Assembly: GCA_019636615.1 (NCBI GenBank) | Contig: JAHBXF010000001.1 | Coordinates: forward strand, 186,001-250,000 | Origin: Phycisphaeraceae bacterium | GTDB lineage: Bacteria; Planctomycetota; Phycisphaerae; Phycisphaerales; UBA1924 | DNA length: 64,000 nucleotides | Reading direction: 5' to 3' | The notes under the pieces: model-generated | Seen by the model: the letters and a program-made list of their open reading frames with translations, nothing else | Told to the model about the DNA's origin: nothing | The model's database searches: none | Program-made: the position numbers and the translations under genes | Shown: positions 8,308 to 16,740 of the stretch, in pieces | Layout: each line of letters opens with the position of its first letter | Position numbering within the stretch: the stretch's first letter is position 1

Positions 8308-10203
8308 TCAGTTCGCATGCCCATTCCCCGCCCCCTCTCCCCGCGACACGTCGGCGTCAGGCCGGCCAGACCGCACCCGCAACACAACCCCCTCGGGCAA
8401 ATGCCGCGCAACCTCCGCCACCACGTCCCCCGCCACCCTGCGAGAAAAGAGCGAACGCTTTGATTGCCCCAGGATGAGCGTGCCGCACCCGAACGTCACC
8501 GTGTAATCGAGAATTTCTCCCGCGATATCCGCCGACGTGACATAGATCGGGTAGCAGGGCACGCCGGCCTGTTTCGCCAGCAGCACCACGGTCCCCAGGG
8601 CCGCCTGCGCTTCTGGGTCTTCCTCAACGCGGGGCAGATTCTCAGGCCCCACGTCCATCACCCTCAGCACACGCACAAAGATCGTGAACAACACCCCGCC
8701 GCGCCTTCTGGCCAGGTCAACCGCATACTCGGCATTGTCCCGCCCGCGCGCCGCCAGCATGATCCTCGGCCGCCCTGGCACAATCAGCGGCCTCGCCCCG
8801 ATCTCCGACATCCATCCGGCCGCGGGCTCGGGCAAAGGCTCGCGGGGCATCAACGCCCGCACACCAGCCCTCACCGCCAGCACCGTGCCGATGACCACCC
8901 CCGCAAAGAGCGTCGCCTGCGGTTTGGCCACGATGATCGTCGCCTCGATCGCGGCCATCAGCGCCGCCAGCGCCCAAAGCCCGCGCCGTTCCCACACGCC
9001 GATGGGCAGCCGCGTGTTCCACGCGCACGACGCGACATTGATCATGATCGCGCCCACAACACCGATGGCGTAGAGCTCCCCCAGCGCCTTGGTGTCCGAC
9101 ACAAAGCACAGCACCACCACCGGCAGCACGCACGCCAGCACCAGCCCGATCCACGGCACCCCCGTGTAGTTCAGCCGCGCCATCGCACGCGGCAACTCAC
9201 GGTCCTGCGCCATCGAATACACCACCGAGACCATCGCCATGATCACCGTGTTCACCGCCGACAGCAGCAGAAGACCGAATACCACCCCGCTCACGGCCCC
9301 CACCACGCCCCCGAAGCCGCCCCCCAGCAGCCGCCCGCCCGCCTCGGCCGCCAGCACCTTCAGCGCCGTGTCGCGATACTCCTTCACCTCCTGCGGCACA
9401 TTCTCCGGGGCCGACCCGCCGATCACCTCGTGCACGATGTAGTCTGGCGTTGTAACCAGCGACAACTGCGGCAGCGCGTTCATCGCCACCACGAAGATCA
9501 TGTTCAGCAGCAGCACCTCGCCCAGCACCGGCCAGATGGTCAGTTTCGCCGTGCGCTCGACAGGCTGCTTCATCAGGCCCGTCATGTTCGCCACCGCCTC
9601 AACGCCCGAGAGCGCCAGCACAATCCGCACCAGCGATTCCCACTTCACAAGGTGCGACTCAAGCCCCGGCGAACTCACCCGCGCCGCCGCCCACCCTTCC
9701 GGCAGCATCGGCAGGCACATCAGCCCGATCCCCGCCGACACCCCGATCGCCACCACCGCGATGACGAGCGCAAACCGGCCCGCGCTCCGCGCGCCATACC
9801 AGTTCACCACCCCCAGCAGCGCGATCGTTCCCGACGACAGCCACACCACCAACGCGCTGGGAACACCCAGATAATGAAACGCCTCCACCGCCGAGAGCGA
9901 CGCCGTGACAATAAAGTCGCACAGCAGCAGCGTCCCCCCGATCACCGCCAGCGTCGGATGAACCTGGCGCGCCGCCGCATACACCCCGCCCCCCTCCGGG
10001 AAGCACCGGCACACGATCGTGTACGCCCACGCCACCGCCGCCATGATCAGCGACATCACCACCATGTACGTGATCGACGCGTGCCCCGTGTAGTAAAAGG
10101 CAAGCCCCAGCACATACAGACGGCTCGTTCCCCAGTCGCCGAACAGCAACGGGCCAGAGTGACGCCAGTGAAGGTCGCGCGGCCGATTCTGCGAGACGTG
10201 CAT
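8308..10203 (-). CDS. APC-family amino acid permease fused to a C-terminal UspA-type domain
   Basis: About 631 aa. The first ~430 residues contain roughly twelve hydrophobic segments and the features of APC-superfamily transporters (ASITYMVVMSLIMAAVAWAYT, FPEGGGVYAAARQ, SGVEAVANMTGLMKQP). The remaining ~180 residues form a cytoplasmic universal-stress-type domain (RPRIMLAARGRDNAEYAVDL ... GCGTLILGQSKRSLFSRRVAGDVV), whose G-x2-K/S...R-R-x-A-G-D ending resembles the ATP-binding loop of UspA. Such fusions are known in the APC group; substrate unknown. The frame is open to GTG 10227, but ATG 10203 lies after a GAAAGG stretch and gives a cleaner N-terminus. It abuts prmC directly. Confidence 0.85.
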   Translation of the reverse strand: MHVSQNRPRDLHWRHSGPLLFGDWGTSRLYVLGLAFYYTGHASITYMVVMSLIMAAVAWAYTIVCRCFPEGGGVYAAARQVHPTLAVIGGTLLLCDFIVTASLSAVEAFHYLGVPSALVVWLSSGTIALLGVVNWYGARSAGRFALVIAVVAIGVSAGIGLMCLPMLPEGWAAARVSSPGLESHLVKWESLVRIVLALSGVEAVANMTGLMKQPVERTAKLTIWPVLGEVLLLNMIFVVAMNALPQLSLVTTPDYIVHEVIGGSAPENVPQEVKEYRDTALKVLAAEAGGRLLGGGFGGVVGAVSGVVFGLLLLSAVNTVIMAMVSVVYSMAQDRELPRAMARLNYTGVPWIGLVLACVLPVVVLCFVSDTKALGELYAIGVVGAIMINVASCAWNTRLPIGVWERRGLWALAALMAAIEATIIVAKPQATLFAGVVIGTVLAVRAGVRALMPREPLPEPAAGWMSEIGARPLIVPGRPRIMLAARGRDNAEYAVDLARRRGGVLFTIFVRVLRVMDVGPENLPRVEEDPEAQAALGTVVLLAKQAGVPCYPIYVTSADIAGEILDYTVTFGCGTLILGQSKRSLFSRRVAGDVVAEVARHLPEGVVLRVRSGRPDADVSRGEGAGNGHAN

Positions 10204-10274
10204 ACGCCTTTCATCCCCGGCCGGCACCCCGCCCGGGGGGCCGCCTGTTTCATCGCCCCCAGCCCTGCGCCCGT

Positions 10275-10967
10275 TTACCTCGCGGCACCCTTGGCCGCCA
10301 GCACCACAGCCTCGTCGATCATCCGCCCGATGCCCTCAAAGACCTGGTGCGGGGTGGCGTCGTGCATGTACGCGGGCGTAGTCACCACCAGGTTCTTCGT
10401 GTCGGCGAAGGCCTCTGTCACACCCTTCGCCACGTTCCGCGAGCCCATCGTGGCGATGGCCCCCGCTGTCGCCTCATCTGTGCCGATCGTCACCTGCACC
10501 CCCGGGCCCCCTTCGCGCGTGCCGAGCACTTTCGCCGCCAGCACCGGCGCAATACAGCACAGCACCACCGGCTTGCGGTCGGCGTGGAAGCCCTTGATCA
10601 CCCGCACCACATCGGGCAGCACCTCACACTCAGCACCCCGCTGAGCAAAGGTGCACAGGTTCTTGGCCGCGCCAAAGCCGCCGGGGAAGACCACCATGTC
10701 AAAGTCTGCCACATTCAACCCCGACAGGGGCGAAATCTCCCCTCGGCTGATGCGTGCCGCTTCGACCAACATGTTGCGTGTCTGCGAACTGGGCATCGCT
10801 TTGCCTGTCGCATGATTGATCACGTCTGTTTGGGGCATGTCGGGGGCGAAGCATCGATACGCCACTCCGTGGCGGCTGAGATGGATGAGAATGCTCACGC
10901 TTTCGTGGATCTCGCTGCCATCCCCACGCCCGCACCCCGAGAGCACCACCGCGGCCTTCAACGCCAT
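10275..10967 (-). CDS. elbB: isoprenoid biosynthesis glyoxalase ElbB-like (DJ-1/PfpI superfamily)
   Basis: 230 aa, full family length (~217-230). Starts with KAAVVLSGCGRGDGSEIHES, the ElbB hallmark; then FDMVVFPGGFGAAKNLC, the PVVLCCIAPVLAAKVLG segment with the nucleophile-elbow cysteine, and TPAYMHDATPHQVFEGIGRM at the C-terminus. ElbB was found as an enhancer of lycopene production in E. coli and has weak glyoxalase activity; its physiological role is unclear. First gene of the minus-strand run elbB-permease-prmC (71 nt to the permease start). Upstream lies the repeat region 11293-11561. Confidence 0.92.
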   Translation of the reverse strand: MALKAAVVLSGCGRGDGSEIHESVSILIHLSRHGVAYRCFAPDMPQTDVINHATGKAMPSSQTRNMLVEAARISRGEISPLSGLNVADFDMVVFPGGFGAAKNLCTFAQRGAECEVLPDVVRVIKGFHADRKPVVLCCIAPVLAAKVLGTREGGPGVQVTIGTDEATAGAIATMGSRNVAKGVTEAFADTKNLVVTTPAYMHDATPHQVFEGIGRMIDEAVVLAAKGAAR

Positions 10968-11260
10968 GGGTCAACTCCTTGTGAACTGCCACAGCCCGTG
11001 CTGATCGCTGCCCGGGTTGTTGGCGGTCATGGCAGAACGGTACGCCACCTCATAGGCCCACCGCACCCCAAATGTTCGTATTCTGATCGTATGTCCCACC
11101 CACGATTCCCCATTTGCCGTGCCGCACCCTCGATTTCTGCACGACCCGTGGCCGGGCACCCCGCGCGCCGCAAACCCCTGTCAATCCACACGTTCCGCAC
11201 ACCCCTCGCGCCCCTTCCACACCGCGCCGCAAGTTTCTTCCGCAAAATCGTCACAAAAGG

Positions 11261-11289
11261 TTGCCGCGTCACAAACCGTGTGGCATGTT
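11261..11289 (+). promoter_or_regulatory. possible promoter of the repeat transcript
   Basis: TTGCCG (11261-11266) and CATGTT (11284-11289) are separated by 17 nt, which would place transcription start a few bases before or at the first repeat (11293). The stretch just upstream is A-rich for this genome (CAAAATCGTCACAAAAGG). Matches to the sigma70 consensus are only moderate (4 of 6 and 3 of 6). Confidence 0.3.
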
Positions 11290-11292
11290 GTG

Positions 11293-11561
11293 GGTGTCTT
11301 GTCTCTCTCCTCCTAAAAGTCGCTCGCGGGCGGAAACACGCGAGCGGCATTCAGATAGGCCCGGCCGGACTCTCTCCCGGCCGCCAGCCTTCGACGGTGT
11401 CTTGTCTCTCTCCTCCTAAAAGTCGCTCGCGGGCGGAAACACGCGAGCGGCATTCAGAAAGGCCCGGCCGGACTCTCTCTCCCGGCCGCCAGCCTTCGAC
11501 GGTGTCTTGTCTCTCTCCTCCTAAAAGTCGCTCGCGGGCGGAAACACGCGAGCGGCATTCA
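11293..11561 (+). repeat. three tandem ~104-nt direct repeats with paired hairpins and CCTCCT motifs
   Basis: Copies start at 11293, 11396 and 11501 (period 103 then 105 nt) and are nearly identical; the third stops after the first hairpin, at 11561. Each begins GGTGTCTTGTCTCTCTCC and runs through CTCCTCCTAAAAGT into a perfect 8-bp hairpin CGCTCGCG/CGCGAGCG with a 10-nt loop (11321-11346 in copy 1). Copies 1 and 2 continue to a second hairpin, CGGCCGG/CCGGCCG. The unpaired C/U-rich stretch between hairpins includes CCTCCT, the exact complement of the AGGAGG ribosome-binding site. A plus-strand terminator follows at 11585. The region reads as a tandem small-RNA gene rather than protein; see findings. 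Confidence 0.6.
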
Positions 11562-11584
11562 CACGGCAGCCAATCCTTTTCATC

Positions 11585-11623
11585 ACACGCCCGGCCTCAA
11601 CGGCATCGGGCGTGTTTCTTTTT
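11585..11623 (+). terminator. Rho-independent terminator downstream of the tandem repeats
   Basis: Perfect 9-bp stem ACACGCCCG (11585-11593) / CGGGCGTGT (11607-11615) with a 13-nt loop, followed by TTCTTTTT. The T-run is only on the plus strand. No plus-strand protein gene lies upstream for more than 1 kb; the only candidate transcript it can end is the repeat region just before it. Confidence 0.75.
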
Positions 11624-11649
11624 GTCACCGCCTCGTACCATCCGCCGCT

Positions 11650-13488
11650 GTGCGCCTCCTCCCCACGCCAACTCACGTCGAACCACTCCCCGGCACGCGC
11701 GCCGCCACCGGCCCACGCACCTTCGCCGGCACTCACCTTCCCGCGTTCGCACAGAGGCCCTGCCGCCAACTCGGCCTCACCCCGGCCCCCGCGATGACCG
11801 AGCCTTGGCTGCGCTGCGACATCACCGCCGCGCCGGCCACCCTCCCCGGCTCGCCAGCCTCGCAGGCCTACACCCTGACCATCCTGCCCGAGCAGCCTGT
11901 TTCCATCACGGCCGCCTCGCACGACGGCGCACGCCACGCCCTGGCCACGCTTGTTCAACTGCTGCGCGCCAACCCGCGCGTTCTCCCCTGCGTGCGCATC
12001 CAAGACCGCCCCGCCTTCGCCACGCGCGGCGTCATGCTCGACCTCTCCCGCGACCGTGTGCCCACCATGCGGCACCTCTACGACACCATCGACCTCCTCG
12101 CCGACCTCAAGTTCAACCACCTGCAGTTCTACACCGAGCACACCTTCGCCTACGCCGGCCACGAGCGAGTCTGGTCCGGCTGGTCTCCCATCACACCAAG
12201 CCAGGCACGCGACCTCACCTCATACGCCCGCGAACAGGGCATCGACCTCGCCGCCAACCAGAACTGCTTCGGGCACATGGTGCCCTGGCTGCGCTGCCCC
12301 GAATACGCCCACCTGGCCGAAACCCACGGCGATTGGATGTTCGATATCTGGCCCCGCAGCGGGCCCTTCTCCCTCTGCCCCACCGACCCCGCCTCCCTCG
12401 ATCTCGTCCGCGATCTTCTCTCACAACTCATCCCCTGCTACGGCTCCCGATGGGTCAACATCGGCTGCGATGAAACGTTCGATGTCGGCTTCGGCCGCTC
12501 GGCGCAGGCCGTGCAGCAGCGCGGGCGCGGCGCTGTCTACCTCGAGTTCGTCGCCAAGGTCGCACGCTTCGTGCTCGACGCCGGGAAACGACCGCAGTTC
12601 TGGGGCGATATCGCCCTTTCTCACCCCGAGTGCATCCCGCAGATCCCCGCCGATCTCACCGCACTCGCGTGGGGCTACGAGCCCGATTCCCCATTCTCCC
12701 GCTGGGGCACCATGCTCACCTCCGCCGACAACCCCCGCGACTTCTGGGTCTGCCCCGGCACCTCCACCTGGCGCGCCATCACCGGCCGCACCACCGAGCG
12801 GCGCGGCAACATCACCGCCGCCGCCGCGGCAGGCGTCGCCTACGGCGCATCGGGCTTTCTCGTCTGCGACTGGGGCGACAGCGGCCATCATCAGCAGTGG
12901 CCCATCGTCATGCACGCGCTGGCCGACGCCGCACAGGCCGCGTGGAACCCCGCCTCGCCGCGCGACAGCGCCGCCGCCTCGCTCCACCTCTTCGGCGATC
13001 CCACCGGCGCACTCTCTCAATGGCTTGACGACATTGGCGACGCCGACCTGCCCTTGCGTGAAACCTGCGGCGCGCTCTCTCACCCCAGCCGCACGCGCCT
13101 TTTGAATCAAACCGCCCTCTTCATCGACCTCTTCAAACGCACAGACGAACAGACCCACGTCGGCGCCGCCCGCGACTGGGCCGACACCCATGCCCGCCTC
13201 GATTCTCTCGCATCCTCTCGCCCAAGCGCCGCGTGCTCACTCATCAACGACGAACTCGCGCACACCGCCGCCTACGCCGCCGCCGCCGCGCGCCGTGGCC
13301 TGGCGCGCCGTGCCGGCGACCTCCCTCTCCTCCGCGATGCCCGCGATTCCCTCGCCGCCATCGCGCGCGAACACCGTCGCCTCTGGCTGGCCCGCGCCCG
13401 CGCCGGCGGCCTGACCGACAGTCTGGGATATTTCAGCCGTCTCCTCGCCGCAGACGCCGCCGCGCCGGGCATCACGCTCTTTGAGTAA
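11650..13488 (+). CDS. glycoside hydrolase family 20 (beta-N-acetylhexosaminidase-like)
   Basis: 612 aa. Residues ~1-110 form the GH20b lead-in domain (RLLPTPTHVEPLPG ... SHDGARHALATLVQLL); the catalytic barrel begins at DRPAFATRGVMLDLSRDRVPT and carries the paired catalytic residues in NIGCDETFD (Asp274-Glu275). GH20 enzymes remove terminal GlcNAc/GalNAc by substrate-assisted catalysis. The C-terminal ~150 residues are helical and unassigned. Start: GTG 11650, because the family-type segment begins immediately after it. No signal peptide, so probably cytoplasmic. It stands directly before anmK and murQ, which suggests that it releases GlcNAc from GlcNAc-anhydroMurNAc fragments in place of a GH3 NagZ; this is inference. 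Confidence 0.85.
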   Translation: MRLLPTPTHVEPLPGTRAATGPRTFAGTHLPAFAQRPCRQLGLTPAPAMTEPWLRCDITAAPATLPGSPASQAYTLTILPEQPVSITAASHDGARHALATLVQLLRANPRVLPCVRIQDRPAFATRGVMLDLSRDRVPTMRHLYDTIDLLADLKFNHLQFYTEHTFAYAGHERVWSGWSPITPSQARDLTSYAREQGIDLAANQNCFGHMVPWLRCPEYAHLAETHGDWMFDIWPRSGPFSLCPTDPASLDLVRDLLSQLIPCYGSRWVNIGCDETFDVGFGRSAQAVQQRGRGAVYLEFVAKVARFVLDAGKRPQFWGDIALSHPECIPQIPADLTALAWGYEPDSPFSRWGTMLTSADNPRDFWVCPGTSTWRAITGRTTERRGNITAAAAAGVAYGASGFLVCDWGDSGHHQQWPIVMHALADAAQAAWNPASPRDSAAASLHLFGDPTGALSQWLDDIGDADLPLRETCGALSHPSRTRLLNQTALFIDLFKRTDEQTHVGAARDWADTHARLDSLASSRPSAACSLINDELAHTAAYAAAAARRGLARRAGDLPLLRDARDSLAAIAREHRRLWLARARAGGLTDSLGYFSRLLAADAAAPGITLFE

Positions 13489-13521
13489 CCCCTCAGCCTC
13501 ACCCCCTGCGAGCCCATCGCC

Positions 13522-14643
13522 ATGCACGATCGTTTCATCATCGGCTGCATGAGCGGCACCAGCATCGACGGCCTCGACGCCGCGCTGATCCAGATCTCCG
13601 GCACGGGCCCATCGCTGCGTGCCGGGTTCATCGCCGCAGACTCAGCGCCCTTCAACGACCTCGCCCCGCGTCTGCGCGCCATCGCCTCGCAGCAGCCGGT
13701 GACCGCCGGCGACATCGCCCGCGCCGCCGCCGACCTCACGTCCCTTCACGCGGGCCTCTGCACGCGCCTGTGGAACGCGCACGCTCCCGCCATCGCGCCA
13801 ACCCCGGCGCCCAGCCTCATCAGCGTTCACGGCCAGACACTCTTCCATCAGCCCCCCCTCTCGTGGCAACTCATGCAGCCCGCCGGGCTCGCCCGCGCGA
13901 TGCGCGCCCCGGTCGTCTTTGACCTTCGCGCCGCCGACATCGCCGCGGGCGGTCAGGGCGCGCCCCTGACACCCCTGGCCGACATGTATTTCTTCCGCGG
14001 CTTTGGCGACATTGGCGAGCCGCTGGCCATCGCCAACCTCGGCGGCTTCTGCAACATCACCATGCTCCCCCCCGGCCGCGCCGACCCCGCCGCCATCACC
14101 GCCGCCGACCTCTGCCCCTGCAACAACCTTCTCGACGAAATCTCCCGCCGACTCCTGCACACCCCCTTCGATGCCGACGGCGCCGCCGCCGCGCAGGGCG
14201 ACATCAACACCGAAGCCCTCGAAGACCTCGAAGGCATCTTCATCGCCCTCTCGGGCTCACGCCGCTCTCTGGGCACGGGCGACGAAACCGGCGAGTGGAT
14301 CAGCCGTTACCGATCGCGTCTTTCCGCCCACACACTCGCCGCCACCGCGTGCGAAGCCATCGCCCAGCGCATCGCCGACGCGACGCGCGAGGCGCCCACC
14401 CTGCTCCTGGCGGGCGGGGGCGTGAAAAACCTCTCGCTCAGGCGCGCCATCGCCTCGTGCGCTTCCTCGCGCGTGCTGCTGACCGACGACGCGGGCCTGC
14501 CCGCCCCCTCGCGCGAAGCCGCGGCCTGGGCCCTTCTCGGCGCGCTCTGCCAAGACCGCCAACCCATCTCCCTCCCCGCGGTCACCGGCGCCCAAAGCCC
14601 CGCCCCAATCTGCGGCGCATGGGTCTATCCTCCACATTCATGA
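13522..14643 (+). CDS. anmK: anhydro-N-acetylmuramic acid kinase
   Basis: AnmK hydrolyses and phosphorylates 1,6-anhydro-MurNAc to MurNAc-6-phosphate with ATP, a step of peptidoglycan recycling in the cytoplasm. 373 aa, normal length. The family signature GCMSGTSIDGLDAAL opens the protein, followed by SVHGQTLFH, RAADIAAGGQGAPLTPLAD, NLGGFCNIT and the C-terminal LLLAGGGVKN block. It follows the GH20 gene by 33 nt and its stop overlaps the murQ start (ATGA). Confidence 0.95.
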   Translation: MHDRFIIGCMSGTSIDGLDAALIQISGTGPSLRAGFIAADSAPFNDLAPRLRAIASQQPVTAGDIARAAADLTSLHAGLCTRLWNAHAPAIAPTPAPSLISVHGQTLFHQPPLSWQLMQPAGLARAMRAPVVFDLRAADIAAGGQGAPLTPLADMYFFRGFGDIGEPLAIANLGGFCNITMLPPGRADPAAITAADLCPCNNLLDEISRRLLHTPFDADGAAAAQGDINTEALEDLEGIFIALSGSRRSLGTGDETGEWISRYRSRLSAHTLAATACEAIAQRIADATREAPTLLLAGGGVKNLSLRRAIASCASSRVLLTDDAGLPAPSREAAAWALLGALCQDRQPISLPAVTGAQSPAPICGAWVYPPHS

Positions 14644-15581
14644 CACAGCACAGCGAAGAACCCTCCACCCTCCCCGCCGATCGCGCCGACATCTCAACCG
14701 AGAAGCGCAACCCCCGCACCCACTCCCTCCACGCCCTCTCGGTCTCCGAGTGCGTCGATACCATCAACACCGAAGACCGGCGCGCCTTCGAGGCCGTCAA
14801 GCGCGCCGCCCACCGCGTCACCGCCTTCATCGAGGCCATCGAGCCCGGTTTCATCGCCGGCGGCCGCCTCATCTACGTGGGCGCAGGCACCTCCGGCCGC
14901 CTGGGCGTGCTCGACGCCTCCGAAGCCCCCCCAACCTTCCAACTCCCCGAAGGCCGCATCATCGGCATCATCGCCGGCGGCGATGCCTCCCTCCGCAAAA
15001 GCAGCGAATCGCGCGAAGACGACCCGCGCGGCAGTTGGCCCGACCTCGCCCCCCTCAACCTCACACCCAACGACGCCCTCCTCGCCATCGCCGCCGGCGG
15101 CACCACCCCCTACGCCCTGGGCGCCATGGAGTTCTGCAAAACGCAGTGCCCCGCCGGCGCACCCGTCACCGGCCTGCTCTGCTGCACCACCATCACGCCT
15201 CCACCCCACTGCGACCACCTCGTCACCCTGAAAACCGGCCCCGAAGTGCTCACCGGCTCGACACGAATGAAGGCAGGCACCGCCACCAAACTCGTCCTCA
15301 ACACCATCTCCACCACCCTCATGATCCGTTCCGGCCGCGTCTATCAGAACCTCATGGTCGATCTGCGCGCCACCAACGACAAACTCCGCGACCGCGCGGC
15401 ACGCATCGTCTCCACCCTCACCGGGCTCTCACGCCCCGACGCCTTCTCCCTTCTTCAAGCCGCCGATGGTTCGGTCAAAGCCGCCATCCTCATGCACCGC
15501 ACCGGCTGCGACTTTCCCACCGCCGCCGCCTCGCTCGACGCGGCGGGCGGCAACCTCGCCAGGGCCCTGGGCGAGCACTGA
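14640..15581 (+). CDS. murQ: N-acetylmuramic acid 6-phosphate etherase
   Basis: MurQ removes the lactyl ether from MurNAc-6-phosphate, giving GlcNAc-6-phosphate and D-lactate; it acts on the product of AnmK. 313 aa with one SIS domain: YVGAGTSGRLGVLDASEAPPTF, then AIAAGGTTPYALGAMEF, LKTGPEVLTGSTRMKAGTAT and NLMVDLRATNDKLRDRA are all diagnostic. The start ATG 14640 overlaps the anmK stop by 4 nt; the frame is open further upstream inside anmK, but that part is not family sequence. The GH20-anmK-murQ order makes a self-contained recycling route. Confidence 0.95.
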   Translation: MTQHSEEPSTLPADRADISTEKRNPRTHSLHALSVSECVDTINTEDRRAFEAVKRAAHRVTAFIEAIEPGFIAGGRLIYVGAGTSGRLGVLDASEAPPTFQLPEGRIIGIIAGGDASLRKSSESREDDPRGSWPDLAPLNLTPNDALLAIAAGGTTPYALGAMEFCKTQCPAGAPVTGLLCCTTITPPPHCDHLVTLKTGPEVLTGSTRMKAGTATKLVLNTISTTLMIRSGRVYQNLMVDLRATNDKLRDRAARIVSTLTGLSRPDAFSLLQAADGSVKAAILMHRTGCDFPTAAASLDAAGGNLARALGEH

Positions 15582-15608
15582 CCCCCCGCACGCTACACTC
15601 GCCCCCGA

Positions 15609-16616
15609 ATGAACCGCATCCTCCACGTCGGCGCCGGCCCCCTGGGCCAGCGCATCATCTCCGACCTTGTCCACCGCGAGGTCGGTCATCTCGTCGGCGT
15701 GGTTGACATCAACCCGGCGCTGGCCGACATGCCCCTCTCGCGCCTCGTGCCCAGCGCCGAAGACCGCCTGCGCATCCTCCCCTCCATCGACGCCGTCGAA
15801 GACTGGGACACCATCGACGCCGTCATCGTCGCCACGACCTCCGACATCCCCTCGGGCGCGCCCCTCTACCGCGAACTCCTCTCGCGCGGCAAGGCTGTCA
15901 TCAGCACCTGCGAAGAACTCATCTACCCCTGGCTGCGCCACGTCGCCCTCGCCGAAGAACTCGACGACCTCGCCCGACGCTGCGGCGGCAGAATCCTCGG
16001 CACGGGTGTCAACCCCGGCTTCCTCATGGATGCGCTCCCGGTCTACCTCACCTGCGCCAGCCGCTCCATCCGCGCGGTCTCGTGCTCGCGCGTGCAAGAC
16101 GCGTCCCTCCGCCGAATCCCATTCCAGCAGAAGATCGGCGCGGGGCTCGACGACGAGCAGTTCGAGGCCAAGGTCAAAGACGGCTCGCTGCGCCACGTGG
16201 GCCTGGGCGAAAGCCTGCACTTCATCGCGCACTACATCGGCATCCCCATCGAACGATGGGAAGAAGACATCAACCCTGTCCACGCCACGCGCAACCTCGT
16301 CTGCGGCCTGGGCGACATCCCCAAGGGGCGCGTCGCGGGCGTGCGCCAGCGCGCCCGCGCCTACCACGACGAGCGCGTTGTCGTTCAGTTAGATTTCCAG
16401 GCCGCCATCGGCCAGGACAACCCCCACGACCGCATCATCATCGACGGCGACCCCGGTTTCGACCTCACCCTCGCCGGCGGCATCCACGGCGACATCGCCA
16501 CCGCGTCCATCATCATCAACGCCGTGCCGCGCCTCGTCGAAGCCCGCCCCGGGCTGCACACCATGGCCACCATCGCCCCCCCCTCCCACTGGTCGGCCGC
16601 CTACCCCCGCCGCTGA
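15609..16616 (+). CDS. dihydrodipicolinate reductase / 2,4-diaminopentanoate dehydrogenase-like oxidoreductase
   Basis: 335 aa. The N-terminal Rossmann fold opens with ILHVGAGPLGQRIISDLV and continues DAVIVATTSDIPS and GKAVISTCEELIYPW, as in DapB-like reductases. The second half (GTGVNPGFLMDALPVYLTCA ... GLGESLHFIAHYIG ... GDPGFDLTLAGGIHGDIATA) matches the C-terminal domain of 2,4-diaminopentanoate dehydrogenase, an NAD(P)-dependent enzyme of ornithine breakdown. The real substrate here is uncertain; homologues are also seen outside ornithine pathways. It follows murQ by 27 nt and precedes an alpha-oxoamine synthase-like gene by 124 nt. Confidence 0.8.
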   Translation: MNRILHVGAGPLGQRIISDLVHREVGHLVGVVDINPALADMPLSRLVPSAEDRLRILPSIDAVEDWDTIDAVIVATTSDIPSGAPLYRELLSRGKAVISTCEELIYPWLRHVALAEELDDLARRCGGRILGTGVNPGFLMDALPVYLTCASRSIRAVSCSRVQDASLRRIPFQQKIGAGLDDEQFEAKVKDGSLRHVGLGESLHFIAHYIGIPIERWEEDINPVHATRNLVCGLGDIPKGRVAGVRQRARAYHDERVVVQLDFQAAIGQDNPHDRIIIDGDPGFDLTLAGGIHGDIATASIIINAVPRLVEARPGLHTMATIAPPSHWSAAYPRR

Positions 16617-16740
16617 CTTTTCCCCGCGCACCATTCATTGCACCGCAACAATCCATCATGCCGATGGACGTGGCCCACGCGCGCCCGAACTTCTCAATCC
16701 CCCGCCCATACACACGCCCGCACGCCACGAAAGCCAGCCC

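Larger units (their letters stand above)
10968..11649. other. intergenic region between elbB and the GH20 gene (682 nt)
   Basis: No credible protein is encoded: the frames found here are short, proline/arginine-rich and overlap one another. It holds the divergent upstream region of elbB, a possible promoter at 11261-11289, three tandem repeats (11293-11561) and a plus-strand terminator (11585-11623). These are listed separately and together look like a non-coding RNA gene. Confidence 0.6.

Noticed and set aside
8464-10644. Long plus-strand frame (726 codons) across the permease and elbB
   Set aside because: Composition is His/Arg/Pro/Gln-rich without domains; it is the antisense shadow of two well-identified minus-strand genes.
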